64,000 nucleotides of DNA from Bacillota bacterium (lineage in GTDB: Bacteria > Bacillota > Clostridia > Peptostreptococcales > Acidaminobacteraceae). The position numbers were made by a program, and so were the translations under genes. The DNA lies in the NCBI GenBank assembly GCA_025210655.1, contig JAOARG010000035.1:157290-221289 (forward strand). The letters are read 5' to 3'. Below the pieces are notes generated by a model. It saw only the letters and a program-made list of their open reading frames with translations, was not told the DNA's origin and did no database searches. Numbering within the stretch: position 1 is the stretch's first letter; each line of letters starts with the position of its first letter. This document shows positions 1 to 9,925 of the stretch, piece by piece.

Positions 1-13
1 ATGTTAATCTAGT

Positions 14-60
14 TAACTAAGTTGCTTCATTGGAATGGAGTAACTTAGTTATTTTATTTA
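14..60 (+). terminator. Intrinsic terminator of an upstream gene outside the window
   Basis: A 10-bp perfect stem pairs 14-23 with 42-51, with an inner partly paired loop, and is followed by a T-rich run. It most likely ends transcription of a gene lying left of the window. Confidence 0.6.
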
Positions 61-147
61 TAATTATTAAAATAAAATGTTTATACAGTAAAATTAATGG
101 TATAAATACAATGTTGTAATAATTATCATAATATATTAGGAGGCAAT

Positions 148-1812
148 ATGAAAAGTATCAAATCAAAACTATTACTTGTATTTTTATTAATTTTTATTCC
201 ATTTGTAGTTACAGTTATTGCAGGTTTTTCTACTTTTAGCAGAATGGATGATGATGGTGTAGCCATTAATTTATCCGGTAGTCAAAGAATGAGGACAATG
301 CTCATAAGTAACTATAGTCAGCAAATATATATCAATGATTCTAACCTTAGTGATGTAGATGAGGCTAAGAAAGTTCTAGGTGAGGAAATAATAAAGTATA
401 AGAAAATCACCCTAGCTCTTATTAATGGGGATGAATCCTTGAATATAGGCAAAAACAGTGATCCTGAAATCGTTGCTAAAATTAATGATCTTATTAAGGA
501 TACAGATCTTTACGAAGAAAAAGCCAATCATGTCCTTTCTGGAGAGGGAAGTAGTGAGGATGTATTCTACATAACCAATCATGCTATGCAGCTTAAAAAT
601 GATTTTAATAGCATAGTTCAGATGTATCAAGAAAACTATAATAAAAAGATAACTATATTTAAGACTACAATTTCTGCTCTGTCAGTTTTTGGGCTTCTTA
701 TGTTAGTATTTGCTAGTTATTATGGTAGACAGATAATAGTAAAACCTATTCAGAAAATAAATAACAAGTTAGAGGAAATTGCATCAGGCGAAGGGGATTT
801 AACCCAAGAACTTGATGTATCTACTAAAGATGAAATTGGTCAGTTATCACTTAATTTTAATAAATTTGTAAGCACTATCAGGAATATGGTAGTTGAAATC
901 TCAGCATCAAGCAGTAATTTGGAAACTGTTTGTGATTCTCTAGAGCTTATTACAGATGAAGTTTCTACTTCCTCTGAAAAACTTTCTTCTATTACCTCAG
1001 AGATAGCTGAAGGTGCAACAGACCAAGCAACAGATGTGATGAGTACGGCTGAAAATTTATCAGAACTTGGTGAAGAAATAAATGTAATTAGTTCTATTTC
1101 TGATGTTATGAGGGCTAGTTCGATTGAAATTAAAAAGATTAATGATGTGAGCCAAAAAAGTATGGATGAGCTTTACTCAATTAATCAAGATAACATTAAA
1201 GCATCAAATGAGATCAATGATGCTATAGGTAGATTATATGAGGATATTCTAAGGATTTCCCAGATTACAGATGTAATTACTGAGATTGCAAGCCAGACTA
1301 ACCTACTAGCTCTTAATGCTTCTATCGAAGCTGCAAGGGCAGGGGAACATGGGAAGGGATTTGCTGTAGTAGCAAATGAGGTAAGTAAACTGGCGGATGA
1401 GTCCAATAAGTCAACTGTGGAGATTTCATCTATTGTTGCTGAAATACAAAGTCAAGTTGATTACACAAGAAATATCATGGTAAAAGTTCTTGAGAGTTCA
1501 AATACACAGTCAGAGTCGGTGAAAAAATCAAAAGATGATTTTGACAATGTTTCTGAATCAATAGATGGAGTACTTTTAGAAATTGAAAAAATAAGTAGTG
1601 AGATTAACCAAGTTAATGATAGGAAAGATAATGTTTTAATGGCAATACAAAATATTGCTAGTGTTTCCCAAGAGACAGCTGCCTCAACAGAAGAGGTTGC
1701 TGCATTTACAGATGAGTTCCAAGCATCTGTAAATGATATTGCCCATAGTGCCAAATCCCTAAGGGAATCAAGTCATAGTCTTAAGGATATGGTTGATAAG
1801 TTTAAATATTAA
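148..1812 (+). CDS. Methyl-accepting chemotaxis protein with PilJ-type N-terminal domain
   Basis: Transmembrane chemoreceptor of 554 aa. A first membrane segment lies at about residues 7-29. The extracytoplasmic part has the motif SGSQRMRTM, typical of the type IV pili methyl-accepting (PilJ N-terminal) domain. A second membrane segment at about 174-192 leads into a HAMP domain and a long helical MCP signalling domain, whose conserved hairpin tip ([18 protein letters not shown]) is at about 377-400. The ATG follows a good RBS (AGGAGGC). Known PilJ-type receptors signal through CheA/CheW-like proteins to pilus motors; nearness to the pilus operon at 3.7 kb makes a pilus or surface sensing role plausible, but that is inference. 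No other chemotaxis signalling gene is adjacent. Confidence 0.9.
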   Translation: MKSIKSKLLLVFLLIFIPFVVTVIAGFSTFSRMDDDGVAINLSGSQRMRTMLISNYSQQIYINDSNLSDVDEAKKVLGEEIIKYKKITLALINGDESLNIGKNSDPEIVAKINDLIKDTDLYEEKANHVLSGEGSSEDVFYITNHAMQLKNDFNSIVQMYQENYNKKITIFKTTISALSVFGLLMLVFASYYGRQIIVKPIQKINNKLEEIASGEGDLTQELDVSTKDEIGQLSLNFNKFVSTIRNMVVEISASSSNLETVCDSLELITDEVSTSSEKLSSITSEIAEGATDQATDVMSTAENLSELGEEINVISSISDVMRASSIEIKKINDVSQKSMDELYSINQDNIKASNEINDAIGRLYEDILRISQITDVITEIASQTNLLALNASIEAARAGEHGKGFAVVANEVSKLADESNKSTVEISSIVAEIQSQVDYTRNIMVKVLESSNTQSESVKKSKDDFDNVSESIDGVLLEIEKISSEINQVNDRKDNVLMAIQNIASVSQETAASTEEVAAFTDEFQASVNDIAHSAKSLRESSHSLKDMVDKFKY

Positions 1813-1816
1813 AATG

Positions 1817-1854
1817 AAAATGGATGCCTCAATCATGAGTCATCCATTTTTTTA
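1817..1854. terminator. Bidirectional terminator between convergent genes
   Basis: The stem pairs 1817-1826 with 1841-1850 (AAAATGGATG / CATCCATTTT), with an inner CTCA/TGAG pairing. A-rich sequence on the left and T-rich on the right let it serve both the chemoreceptor gene and the convergent gene, whose stop codon lies in the T run. Confidence 0.8.
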
Positions 1855-3468
1855 GTTTTGTAAGCCTTCTAATTTTACGAAAAGTGAATTAATACCTTTC
1901 CACCAATTTTTATCTTGGGCATACTTTCTATTTATCCATTTGAAAGGATTTTCCCCTAAGGGTCGTTCTTTCACTAAATTTTTGATTGTTCTACAGGCTA
2001 TATTTGTCGCATCTTCAAGATCTGTATTATATTTTTTCCAACTGGTAAAAACATTGTATGGATTGTTGATAATTTTACTGGCATACCTATTGTCCTTAGG
2101 TACAAAGCCTTGTTCTTGACCAGCCAAAGCAAACAATATATTTGGATTCAGGTCATGGCTTTTAGCTGTATTAATTATGATAGACATATATGGTTCTTCA
2201 GCAAGTAGGGAGTTTCTAGTTTGTAAATACTCTGACAACTTAGCCTTATTTATAAATCTATACCTGAAATCCAAAGGTATTTCAGGATTTCTATGGGCTA
2301 TTACATTTTTTACAATTACAGAAAGATCATTCCCCAGTGTATCATAATCAGATATATTAAGATCAAGTACAACAGCTTCTGTTATTGGTGCCACATATTG
2401 TTGTTTTGGAATAGCAAGTAAAGCTATATAAATGCCAATGGTAATAGCAGTTAGTTTTTTTTCTGTAGAAAGTTTACTCCTTACTTTGGCTTTGTTAGTA
2501 TTGTCAACGTTAGTATCAGTAAAATCAGTGCTAGTGATAATCATACTTGTTTCTTCTTCAGTAATGAACTCAATAGGAGTAGATGCTTTTGCTTTATTTT
2601 CAAGTTGAAACTCAATATCACCAAGACTTGTGTCTGCCTGAAAATCATCAGGATTTGAAACTTCTTCAGTTTCTTCTATCTCCATTACTGCTGTGGTTGA
2701 CGAAACAGAAGGAGAAATCTCCCCGACAATAAAGTTATCTACTAATTTTGTAGCTACTCTTTTAGGAGTATATTCTTCATCAATATCATCATCTTTAGAA
2801 CTAGCTAATAAATCTGGTAAGTACTCCTGCTTTACTTTTTCTTCTTTCACCTTATGTTCTTTAATCTTTTCTATGTCGGATATGACTTTTTCTTTATAAT
2901 TTTTTAGCTTATCTGCTCCAGATTTTAACGACTTCTTTAAGTTATCTTTAACTTCTTGTTTCTTCTTTTCTTTTTCTAGTCGTTTACGCTCTTTCTCTTC
3001 TTGTAACTCCCTTTCCATCTCTAGGGAGGAGGCTTTTATATTTTCGAACTCTTCGTATTTTTTATATTTCTGATAGTAATTTGTTGAGTAATTTTTTAAA
3101 AATTCATCAAGCTTCCAAGGTTCAATAGGATAATTGTTATTCTCAGTGACCCAATTATATATTGTTTTCTTTAACTCTAAATAATCAAGGTCAAGAATAA
3201 GTATTTCTTCTAAGAGAGATTTAGAGAAAATATCCTTTTTATTAAAAAGATAATGTTCCATAATATTCTGACAAATATATTTGGAGTCATTATCCCTAAG
3301 TCCATATAAATGGGGTAGTATTTTTTTGCAAATAGCTTTATAAAGGACTTTTATACGGAATTTGTTTGGTTGATCAGCGAAATCGATATTAATTTCCTTT
3401 TTCAATTCAATTACTTCTTTAATACTTAAAACTTCATTTGATTCTAAATATTTTAGTAAATTCTCCAT
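1852..3468 (-). CDS. Membrane-anchored protein with C-terminal lysozyme-like domain
   Basis: Protein of 538 aa that I cannot name. Residues 1-145 are helical and unrecognised. Residues about 145-215 are a highly charged Lys/Glu coiled coil, followed by an acidic Ser/Thr-rich stretch. One membrane segment lies near 345-362 (AITIGIYIALLAIP). The C-terminal 120 residues look like a lysozyme or glucosaminidase fold: a helix with NPNILFALAGQEQGF carries a candidate catalytic Glu, followed by NPYNVF. This predicts a type II membrane protein with a cytoplasmic N-terminus and a peptidoglycan-facing hydrolase-like domain. It is divergent from the pilus operon and could open the wall for pili; that is inference. 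A TATAAT-like -10 for it lies at 3505-3510 on the minus strand. Confidence 0.75.
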   Translation of the reverse strand: MENLLKYLESNEVLSIKEVIELKKEINIDFADQPNKFRIKVLYKAICKKILPHLYGLRDNDSKYICQNIMEHYLFNKKDIFSKSLLEEILILDLDYLELKKTIYNWVTENNNYPIEPWKLDEFLKNYSTNYYQKYKKYEEFENIKASSLEMERELQEEKERKRLEKEKKKQEVKDNLKKSLKSGADKLKNYKEKVISDIEKIKEHKVKEEKVKQEYLPDLLASSKDDDIDEEYTPKRVATKLVDNFIVGEISPSVSSTTAVMEIEETEEVSNPDDFQADTSLGDIEFQLENKAKASTPIEFITEEETSMIITSTDFTDTNVDNTNKAKVRSKLSTEKKLTAITIGIYIALLAIPKQQYVAPITEAVVLDLNISDYDTLGNDLSVIVKNVIAHRNPEIPLDFRYRFINKAKLSEYLQTRNSLLAEEPYMSIIINTAKSHDLNPNILFALAGQEQGFVPKDNRYASKIINNPYNVFTSWKKYNTDLEDATNIACRTIKNLVKERPLGENPFKWINRKYAQDKNWWKGINSLFVKLEGLQN

Positions 3469-3615
3469 CAGGAAGAAGCCCCTCCTATAAATCTATTTTA
3501 GGTAATTATATCACAAAAGTAACAATTTTGTAATCAAAGCCACTGAAAAAGTGCAAAGGTAAAAGTAAAGTAATGGTAAATATACATAGCATGTCCTAGT
3601 GGTGCTGTTTATATA

Positions 3616-3645
3616 TTGACACATATGGTAAAATAGTAGTAGGAT
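3616..3645 (+). promoter_or_regulatory. Putative sigma-A promoter of the type IV pilus operon
   Basis: TTGACA at 3616-3621, an 18-nt spacer, and TAGGAT at 3640-3645, about 35 nt before the pilB start. The -35 is perfect and the -10 matches 4 of 6. Confidence 0.5.
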
Positions 3646-3679
3646 TTTAATATTAAATAACTTAGGAACAGGTGATTAT

Positions 3680-5371
3680 GTGGTAAATAACAGGAAAAAT
3701 ATCAGACTGGGTGACTTACTTGTAGAGGCTTCAAAAATCACTAAGGAGCAACTTGAAGATGCTCTAAAAGTACAGAAGTCAACCAGAAAAAAATTAGGTG
3801 AAACTTTAGAAGAACTGAAATATGTAACAGAGAAGGATATTATGGAAGTTCTTCAGATACAATTGGGTATTCCCCACATAAATATTGATACCCACGGTGT
3901 TGATTCTGAAGCTGCAATAATGATAAAAGAGAATTTTGCTAGAAATAATTTGCTAATACCGATAAAAAAGACTGGAAATGAGTTAGTTGTAGCTATGAGA
4001 GATCCACTAAATTTAATGGCTATAGAAAATATTGAGTTAATGACTGGTCTTAAAGTAAAACCTGTTATTGATACATCAAGAAATATTGTTAAAGCTATTA
4101 ATCAAGTATATTCGAGGAAAATAGTAGAGAAAGCTATTGAAGAATATAGAAAAGATAATATTAGTGATGATATGGATATAGATATTAATGCAATAGACAA
4201 TTTAAATAATGCACCAATTGTAAAAATGGTAAATACCATGATTATGGAAGCTGTTGGGGCTGGTGCAAGTGATATACACATAGAGCCATATGAAAAAGAT
4301 ATTAGGGTGAGATATAGAATCGATGGACTCCTTAGGGAAGTGATGAATCATAGAAAAGATATTCACAGACCCCTAGTGACTAGACTTAAAATAATGAGCA
4401 ATCTAGATATAGCAGAAAGAAGAATACCTCAGGACGGTAGAGTTGAAGTTGAGATTGGCAGTCTTGATTTAGATTTACGTATTTCTACGGTTCCTACTAT
4501 TCATGGAGAGAAAGTTGTTCTAAGAATACTTGATAGGAATTCATTCCTTAAAGATAAAACTCAGCTTGGTTTTTCTGAATATAATTATGAGTTGTTTGAG
4601 AAATTATTGGCAGAGAAAGATGGTATTTTATTAGCAACAGGACCTACGGGTAGTGGTAAGAGTACTACACTTTATTCTATACTAAAGGAATTAAATTCTG
4701 AATATAAAAATATAGTCACTGTTGAAGACCCTGTAGAATATCGAATGGAAGGAATCAACCAGATTCAGGTTAATCCTAAGGTAGGAATCGGCTTTGCAAA
4801 TGGCTTAAGGTCCATTCTTAGACAGGATCCTGATATTATTATGATAGGTGAAATCAGAGATAAAGAGACTGCAGAAATTGCTGTTAGAGCAGCTATTACA
4901 GGTCATCTTGTACTCTCTACACTTCATACCAACAATGCACCATCAACCATGAATAGACTGATAGATATGGGGATACAACCCTACCTTTTGACATCCTCAA
5001 TAAAAGGAATAATTGCCCAAAGGCTTGTAAAGGTAATATGTCCAAAGTGTAAGGAAGAGTATTATTCTTCAATTGATGAGAAAAAAATACTAGGACTTAC
5101 TCCACAGGATGATTTAAAACTCCATAGGGGATATGGTTGTAATTACTGTAACGGTACAGGTTATTCTGGTAGAAAAGCTATACATGAAATATTAATCGTG
5201 GATAGGGATGTTAGAAATAGTATTATGACAAATAACAATGAAGATAATTTAAGAGATATAGCTAGAAAACATGGAATGAGAACTTTGAGGGAGGATTGTG
5301 AAGAACTTGTTATGAATGGTATAACAACCCTTGAGGAATATATAAATGTAGTATATAAAGTGGAGGATTAA
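3680..5371 (+). CDS. pilB: Type IV pilus assembly ATPase PilB
   Basis: Cytoplasmic hexameric ATPase that powers pilus extension; 563 aa, normal for GspE/PilB. Residues 1-150 form the MshEN-type N-terminal domain, found in some relatives to bind c-di-GMP. Walker A (GPTGSGKSTT) is near residue 320, the Walker B region (DPDIIMIGE) near 383, and a tetracysteine zinc motif (CPKC...CNYC) near 453-485. The start is GTG at 3680; an out-of-frame ATG overlaps it by one base, and the AGGTGA RBS is 6 nt upstream. It is the first gene of the pilus operon, with 1 nt between it and pilT. Confidence 0.95.
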   Translation: MVNNRKNIRLGDLLVEASKITKEQLEDALKVQKSTRKKLGETLEELKYVTEKDIMEVLQIQLGIPHINIDTHGVDSEAAIMIKENFARNNLLIPIKKTGNELVVAMRDPLNLMAIENIELMTGLKVKPVIDTSRNIVKAINQVYSRKIVEKAIEEYRKDNISDDMDIDINAIDNLNNAPIVKMVNTMIMEAVGAGASDIHIEPYEKDIRVRYRIDGLLREVMNHRKDIHRPLVTRLKIMSNLDIAERRIPQDGRVEVEIGSLDLDLRISTVPTIHGEKVVLRILDRNSFLKDKTQLGFSEYNYELFEKLLAEKDGILLATGPTGSGKSTTLYSILKELNSEYKNIVTVEDPVEYRMEGINQIQVNPKVGIGFANGLRSILRQDPDIIMIGEIRDKETAEIAVRAAITGHLVLSTLHTNNAPSTMNRLIDMGIQPYLLTSSIKGIIAQRLVKVICPKCKEEYYSSIDEKKILGLTPQDDLKLHRGYGCNYCNGTGYSGRKAIHEILIVDRDVRNSIMTNNNEDNLRDIARKHGMRTLREDCEELVMNGITTLEEYINVVYKVED

Positions 5372-5372
5372 T

Positions 5373-6422
5373 ATGATAGATCAATTATTAAATTATACAC
5401 TAGAAAATCATGCATCTGACCTTCATATAACCGTTGGAATACCACCTATGGTTAGAATTGATGGTAAACTTTATCCCGTTGAAGGAAAAGAAAGACTTTT
5501 GCCAGATGATACTAAAGAATTGGTAAAGTTAGTAGCAAGTGAAGACAGTTTAGCTAAGCTAGACGAGGATGGCCAAATAGATATGTCTTATTCTTTACCA
5601 GGTGTAGGACGTTTTAGAGTAAATATATATAAGCAAAGGGGTTCTTATTCTATGGCAATAAGAAGTGTTCCCTTAGAAATACCAACTATTGATGAGTTAG
5701 ATTTACCTGATATTATTAAGGATCTATCATTGAAAAAAAGGGGATTGATTCTTGTTACAGGACCAACTGGTTCCGGTAAGTCAACAACTCTGGCAGCTAT
5801 GATTAATCATATTAATGAAAACAAAAACTGTCATATCCTTACCCTTGAGGATCCAATTGAATATCTACACAAACATGGTACTAGTATAGTCAATCAAAGG
5901 GAAATAGGCCATGATAGTTCAACATATGCAAAAGCATTAAGGGCTGCCTTAAGACAAGATCCAGACGTAATATTAATAGGTGAGATGAGGGATCTTGAAA
6001 CAATTTCTACTGCTATTACAGCGGCTGAAACAGGTCACCTTGTACTATCTACACTTCATACAGTTGGAGCTGTGTCAACTGTAGATAGGATAATTGATGT
6101 TTTTCCACCAAATCAACAACAACAGATTAGAATTCAGCTTTCAAATGTACTTCAAGGAGTGGTATCTCAACAGCTTCTAAAAAAGAAAGATGTTGAGGGT
6201 AGAAGAGCTGCAATGGAAATAATGATATGTAATCCGGCTATTAGAAATCATATACGTGAAGGTAAGACTCATCAAATTCTATCTAGTATGCAGACTGGTG
6301 GTAGATTTGGGATGATTACCATGGACAATTACATTCTTAAAATGTATAGGGAAAATCTTATTTCTAGGGAAAGTGCTCTGACTTCAGCTATAGATCAGGA
6401 ATATGTATCAAGGGTATTATAA
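5373..6422 (+). CDS. pilT: Twitching motility retraction ATPase PilT
   Basis: Cytoplasmic ATPase that drives pilus retraction; 349 aa, usual length. It has the PilT N-terminal PAS-like region, AIRSVP, Walker A (GPTGSGKSTT) near residue 129, GEMRD and the His box HLVLSTLHT. It begins 1 nt after pilB, which implies translational coupling. Extension and retraction ATPases together indicate dynamic type IVa pili rather than a type II secretion system. Confidence 0.95.
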   Translation: MIDQLLNYTLENHASDLHITVGIPPMVRIDGKLYPVEGKERLLPDDTKELVKLVASEDSLAKLDEDGQIDMSYSLPGVGRFRVNIYKQRGSYSMAIRSVPLEIPTIDELDLPDIIKDLSLKKRGLILVTGPTGSGKSTTLAAMINHINENKNCHILTLEDPIEYLHKHGTSIVNQREIGHDSSTYAKALRAALRQDPDVILIGEMRDLETISTAITAAETGHLVLSTLHTVGAVSTVDRIIDVFPPNQQQQIRIQLSNVLQGVVSQQLLKKKDVEGRRAAMEIMICNPAIRNHIREGKTHQILSSMQTGGRFGMITMDNYILKMYRENLISRESALTSAIDQEYVSRVL

Positions 6423-6447
6423 TCATAAATCTTGGAGGATTTAGTGA

Positions 6448-7644
6448 ATGAGATATAAATACGAAGGAAGAGGAGCTTCTGGAAAAGTTAAGGGAGTAAT
6501 TGAAGCTGATAATGAAAGAGAAGTTCAACAAATACTAAAGAGTCGGAGAATTTTTCCGATAAATATAAAAGTAGAAGAAGAAGCTAAAACAGAAATCAAG
6601 CTTAATTTCGAAAGGAAAATTAAGACCAAAGACCTTGCTCTGTTTTGTAGACAGTTTCATACCATGCTTAATGCAGGTGTAACAATAATATCTGCAATAG
6701 AGATATTGAAGGATCAAACTAAAAACAAAAGAATGTATGCGGGACTAGATTTGACCTATGATGAAATTCAAAAAGGTAGTACCCTTTCTGAAGCCATGAT
6801 TAAAAGTGAGATATTCCCCCATTTGCTAACCAGTATGGTAGAGGCAGGGGAGATATCCGGTAGCCTTGATCAAATTATGAACAGAATGGCAAATCACTAT
6901 GAAAAGGAAAACAAAATCAATAATAAAATAAAATCAGCCATGACATATCCTATTATTTTAGGTGTACTTACTGTGCTTGTTGTTATTGGACTTCTTGTTT
7001 TCGTATTACCTAGATTTGTTTCTTTGTTTTCATCAGCAGGGGAAGATTTGCCACCTCTGACACGTATGGTGGTTGGAACTAGCAATTTCTTGACAAATCA
7101 TTATATTCTAATGACATTAATTATAGCAGCTCTTATATTTGGAATATATAGTTTTGCTAAGTCAAAAAAGGGTAAATATTTTATTGATAAAACTGTACTA
7201 AAAATACCTTTTGTTAGGTCAAATATAGTTAAAATTATTACTTCAAGGTTTTCCAGAACATTAGCTACATTAATGTCAGCTGGGGTTCCCCTTATACAGG
7301 CCATAGAGTCTGTGGCTATGATTGTAGGGAATTCATATGTTGAAAAGGAAATACTTGATGTAAAAGATGATCTCAGAAAAGGTATAGAACTTAGTGAACT
7401 TATTGGGGGGATAGGAGTATTTCCTCAAATGGCTATTTCCATGATTAAAATAGGGGAAGAGTCGGGAGATCTTGATAATATACTTGATAAGACATCGGAT
7501 TATTATGATGATGAGGTTGAAAACTCACTACAAAGACTCATCACTTTAATCGAACCAGTAATGATTATAGTAATGGCAATAATCATTTCTGTAGTTGCAG
7601 GGGCCATGCTCCTACCAATATTTGATTTAATAAAGGTTATATAG
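6448..7644 (+). CDS. pilC: Type IV pilus inner-membrane platform protein PilC
   Basis: Polytopic platform protein of 398 aa with two GspF/PilC repeats. The first lies around residues 65-190 and the second around 270-395, each ending in hydrophobic helices (for example YPIILGVLTVLVVIGLLVFVLP). It couples PilB and PilT to pilin insertion and removal. RBS GGAGG lies before the ATG. It follows pilT by 25 nt in the same operon. Confidence 0.94.
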   Translation: MRYKYEGRGASGKVKGVIEADNEREVQQILKSRRIFPINIKVEEEAKTEIKLNFERKIKTKDLALFCRQFHTMLNAGVTIISAIEILKDQTKNKRMYAGLDLTYDEIQKGSTLSEAMIKSEIFPHLLTSMVEAGEISGSLDQIMNRMANHYEKENKINNKIKSAMTYPIILGVLTVLVVIGLLVFVLPRFVSLFSSAGEDLPPLTRMVVGTSNFLTNHYILMTLIIAALIFGIYSFAKSKKGKYFIDKTVLKIPFVRSNIVKIITSRFSRTLATLMSAGVPLIQAIESVAMIVGNSYVEKEILDVKDDLRKGIELSELIGGIGVFPQMAISMIKIGEESGDLDNILDKTSDYYDDEVENSLQRLITLIEPVMIIVMAIIISVVAGAMLLPIFDLIKVI

Positions 7645-7684
7645 GACAATTTTACTATAAATTTACCCAAAATGAAGGAAAGTG

Positions 7685-7693
7685 TGGTATAAT
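7685..7693 (+). promoter_or_regulatory. Extended -10 element upstream of the major pilin
   Basis: TGGTATAAT, an extended -10 with a perfect core, lies 35 nt before the pilin start in the 83-nt pilC-pilin gap. No good -35 is visible. A dedicated promoter would fit the high expression needed for a major pilin. Confidence 0.5.
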
Positions 7694-7727
7694 TTCTATA
7701 TGTTTGTAGAAAAGAAGGAGGCATAAA

Positions 7728-8084
7728 ATGTTTAAATTTCTAAGAAAGAAAAAGAACAAAAAAGGTTTTACATTAATCGAATTAATTATTGTAATTGCTT
7801 TATTAGGTGTAATTGCTGCGATTGCTGTACCAAGATATGGTGGAGTATTAGAACAATCTAGAGTTAGTTCAGATGCTATAACGTTAGAGATGGTTGAGAA
7901 GGCTGCAGAACTATATAATTTCCAGAATCCTGATTCAACTAGAACATCTATCACAATTTCTGAGTTACACACGAATGGTTATATTGACTCAGCAACAATT
8001 AACGGGCAATCTAGTGGTAATACTAGTAAATCACCTAGTATTACAGTATCAGGTGCAAATATTACAGTAACTTGGACTGAATAA
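7728..8084 (+). CDS. Major type IV pilin
   Basis: Prepilin of 118 aa. A short basic leader ends with KKG at residue 13, followed by FTLIELIIVIALLGVIAAI, the class III signal: cleavage after Gly, N-methylated Phe1 and Glu5 retained. The hydrophobic alpha-1 helix precedes a small Ser/Thr-rich globular domain with no cysteine pair. It is small for a major pilin, but it has the strongest RBS in the operon (AAGGAGG), its own extended -10, and directly precedes the prepilin peptidase. Confidence 0.92.
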   Translation: MFKFLRKKKNKKGFTLIELIIVIALLGVIAAIAVPRYGGVLEQSRVSSDAITLEMVEKAAELYNFQNPDSTRTSITISELHTNGYIDSATINGQSSGNTSKSPSITVSGANITVTWTE

Positions 8085-8097
8085 TAAGGAGTTTTGT

Positions 8098-8844
8098 ATG
8101 GAATGGATAATATTAATAATAGGTATACTAATTGGATCATTCCTAAACGTATGCATATACAGAATACCTAACAATCAATCTGTATCTTATCCACCATCAT
8201 CCTGTTCAAATTGCAATACAAGAATAAAATATTATGACCTTATCCCTATAGTAAGTTATATACTACTAGGGGGAAGGTGTAGAAGTTGCGGGGAGAAAAT
8301 TTCTCTCCGCTATCCGTCTATAGAGGGGTTAAATGGGATACTGTATTTTCTGCTATATAATACATATGGATTTTCCCTTTCAACTCTTTTTTTCATGCCA
8401 ATAGTATCAATTCTTATTGTAATCACTTTCATTGATTATGATCATATGATTATTCCTTATAGACTTAATATAATGTTGGGGATTTTGGGTATAATCAATA
8501 TTTTATTGGGTATGTATCCAGTAACTGCAAAAAGCTCCCTGATTGGGGCTGTGCTAGGTTTCGGATTTTTCTTCTTGATTGCAATTGTAACTGGGGGTCA
8601 AATGGGTGGAGGAGATATTTTTCTTATGGGTGTTTTAGGCCTAATATTAGGTCTAGGTGAAATTTTAATGGTGACAGTTTTATCTTTTATTACAGGCGCT
8701 GTAATATCAGTGATTCTTTTACTTACAAAAATAAAAGGTAGAAAAGATCCCATTCCTTTCGGTCCTTTTATTGCACTCAGTGCAGTACTAGTGATCCTTT
8801 TTGGAAATGATATTCTTTATTTTTACTACAAAATATTATTATAA
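8098..8844 (+). CDS. pilD: Prepilin peptidase / N-methyltransferase PilD
   Basis: Membrane aspartyl protease that cleaves prepilin leaders and methylates the new N-terminus; 248 aa. The N-terminal cytoplasmic domain has two CxxC pairs (CSNC near residue 35, CRSC near 60). The two catalytic aspartates sit in FIDYDHMIIP and GGGDIFLMG. About seven hydrophobic segments are visible. It follows the pilin by 13 nt. Confidence 0.95.
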   Translation: MEWIILIIGILIGSFLNVCIYRIPNNQSVSYPPSSCSNCNTRIKYYDLIPIVSYILLGGRCRSCGEKISLRYPSIEGLNGILYFLLYNTYGFSLSTLFFMPIVSILIVITFIDYDHMIIPYRLNIMLGILGIINILLGMYPVTAKSSLIGAVLGFGFFFLIAIVTGGQMGGGDIFLMGVLGLILGLGEILMVTVLSFITGAVISVILLLTKIKGRKDPIPFGPFIALSAVLVILFGNDILYFYYKILL

Positions 8845-8855
8845 CAGGTGATTAA

Positions 8856-9920
8856 ATGATTAAAAAAAACTATGTATCAATAGATTTAGGAAATGGTTAC
8901 TTCAAAGTAGTAGAAGGAATCGGAAGTAAAAGTGAAATAAATATATCTAATATGTTTATGTTTCAAATAGATGAGACTATTTTTAATAATGGCTATATAG
9001 TTGATCGGAATAAGTTTATGGAGATCATTAAAAGTCGTCTCATGCCTAAAATCAAAAGTAGAAATCTTTTGATTACATTAAATTCATCTGATATAACAAT
9101 AAGAAATATTACTTTACCAAATGGTTCTGATGAAGAACTTAAGCAGATGCTTAGATTTGAAATGGAAGAACTTCTTCCGATAGATTTTAATAATTATGTT
9201 TTGGATTTTAGAAAAGTCAGAGATATTGAGACTAGCAATACAATTGAGAAAAGAGTTGAAGTGCAAGGGGCAGTTGTACCAAATAGAATTCCAAAGGAAC
9301 TTTTTGAGTGTTTTTCTGAATTAGGTTTTAAACCCTTGTCTTTTAATGTTAACAATGCAAGTGGCTTTAAGCTCTTAAATGACGTGTTTTCAGATATCGA
9401 TTACAGTAAAAAATATTACACACTAGATATAGGTACAAGGTATTTAGGTTTTAATGTTATAGATGACAGTAATATGATCTTTAACAGAATCATTGATTTA
9501 AGTTCTTTTAATTTTGGAGAGAACTTAATGAAACAGTTCAATTTATCAAAGGAAGAGCTTATTTATAAGCTTATCAATAGTATTGACTTGAGACGTTATA
9601 CTTTGTATTATGACAAAGTTGATCCAAATATTGAATATGATATGGAATTTGAAAAAATTGTGGTAGGATATGTCAATCAAGTAAATGATGAACTGCAAAA
9701 AACTACAAAATATTATAAAACAAAAGAAAATTCTGTGGAAGTAGATGGTATAATAATATATGGGGGGAACTCAGTTATCAAAGGTATTAGGGAATACATT
9801 ATAAATTATTTTAATTATGATGTAATAACATATGATACTTATAAGAATATCAAGGGATTTGACAATAATTATGAATTCGTAGCTTTTGTAAACGCTATAG
9901 GGAATCTTATAAAGAGGTAA
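8856..9920 (+). CDS. pilM: Type IV pilus assembly protein PilM
   Basis: Actin-like cytoplasmic protein of 354 aa in the FtsA/PilM family. Phosphate-binding motifs are visible: SIDLGNGYFKVVEG at the N-terminus, TLDIGTRYLG near residue 190, and IIYGGNSVIKGI near 300. It binds the N-terminus of PilN and links the alignment complex to the motor. It is followed immediately by pilN (5 nt). Confidence 0.88.
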   Translation: MIKKNYVSIDLGNGYFKVVEGIGSKSEINISNMFMFQIDETIFNNGYIVDRNKFMEIIKSRLMPKIKSRNLLITLNSSDITIRNITLPNGSDEELKQMLRFEMEELLPIDFNNYVLDFRKVRDIETSNTIEKRVEVQGAVVPNRIPKELFECFSELGFKPLSFNVNNASGFKLLNDVFSDIDYSKKYYTLDIGTRYLGFNVIDDSNMIFNRIIDLSSFNFGENLMKQFNLSKEELIYKLINSIDLRRYTLYYDKVDPNIEYDMEFEKIVVGYVNQVNDELQKTTKYYKTKENSVEVDGIIIYGGNSVIKGIREYIINYFNYDVITYDTYKNIKGFDNNYEFVAFVNAIGNLIKR

Positions 9921-9925
9921 ATATA

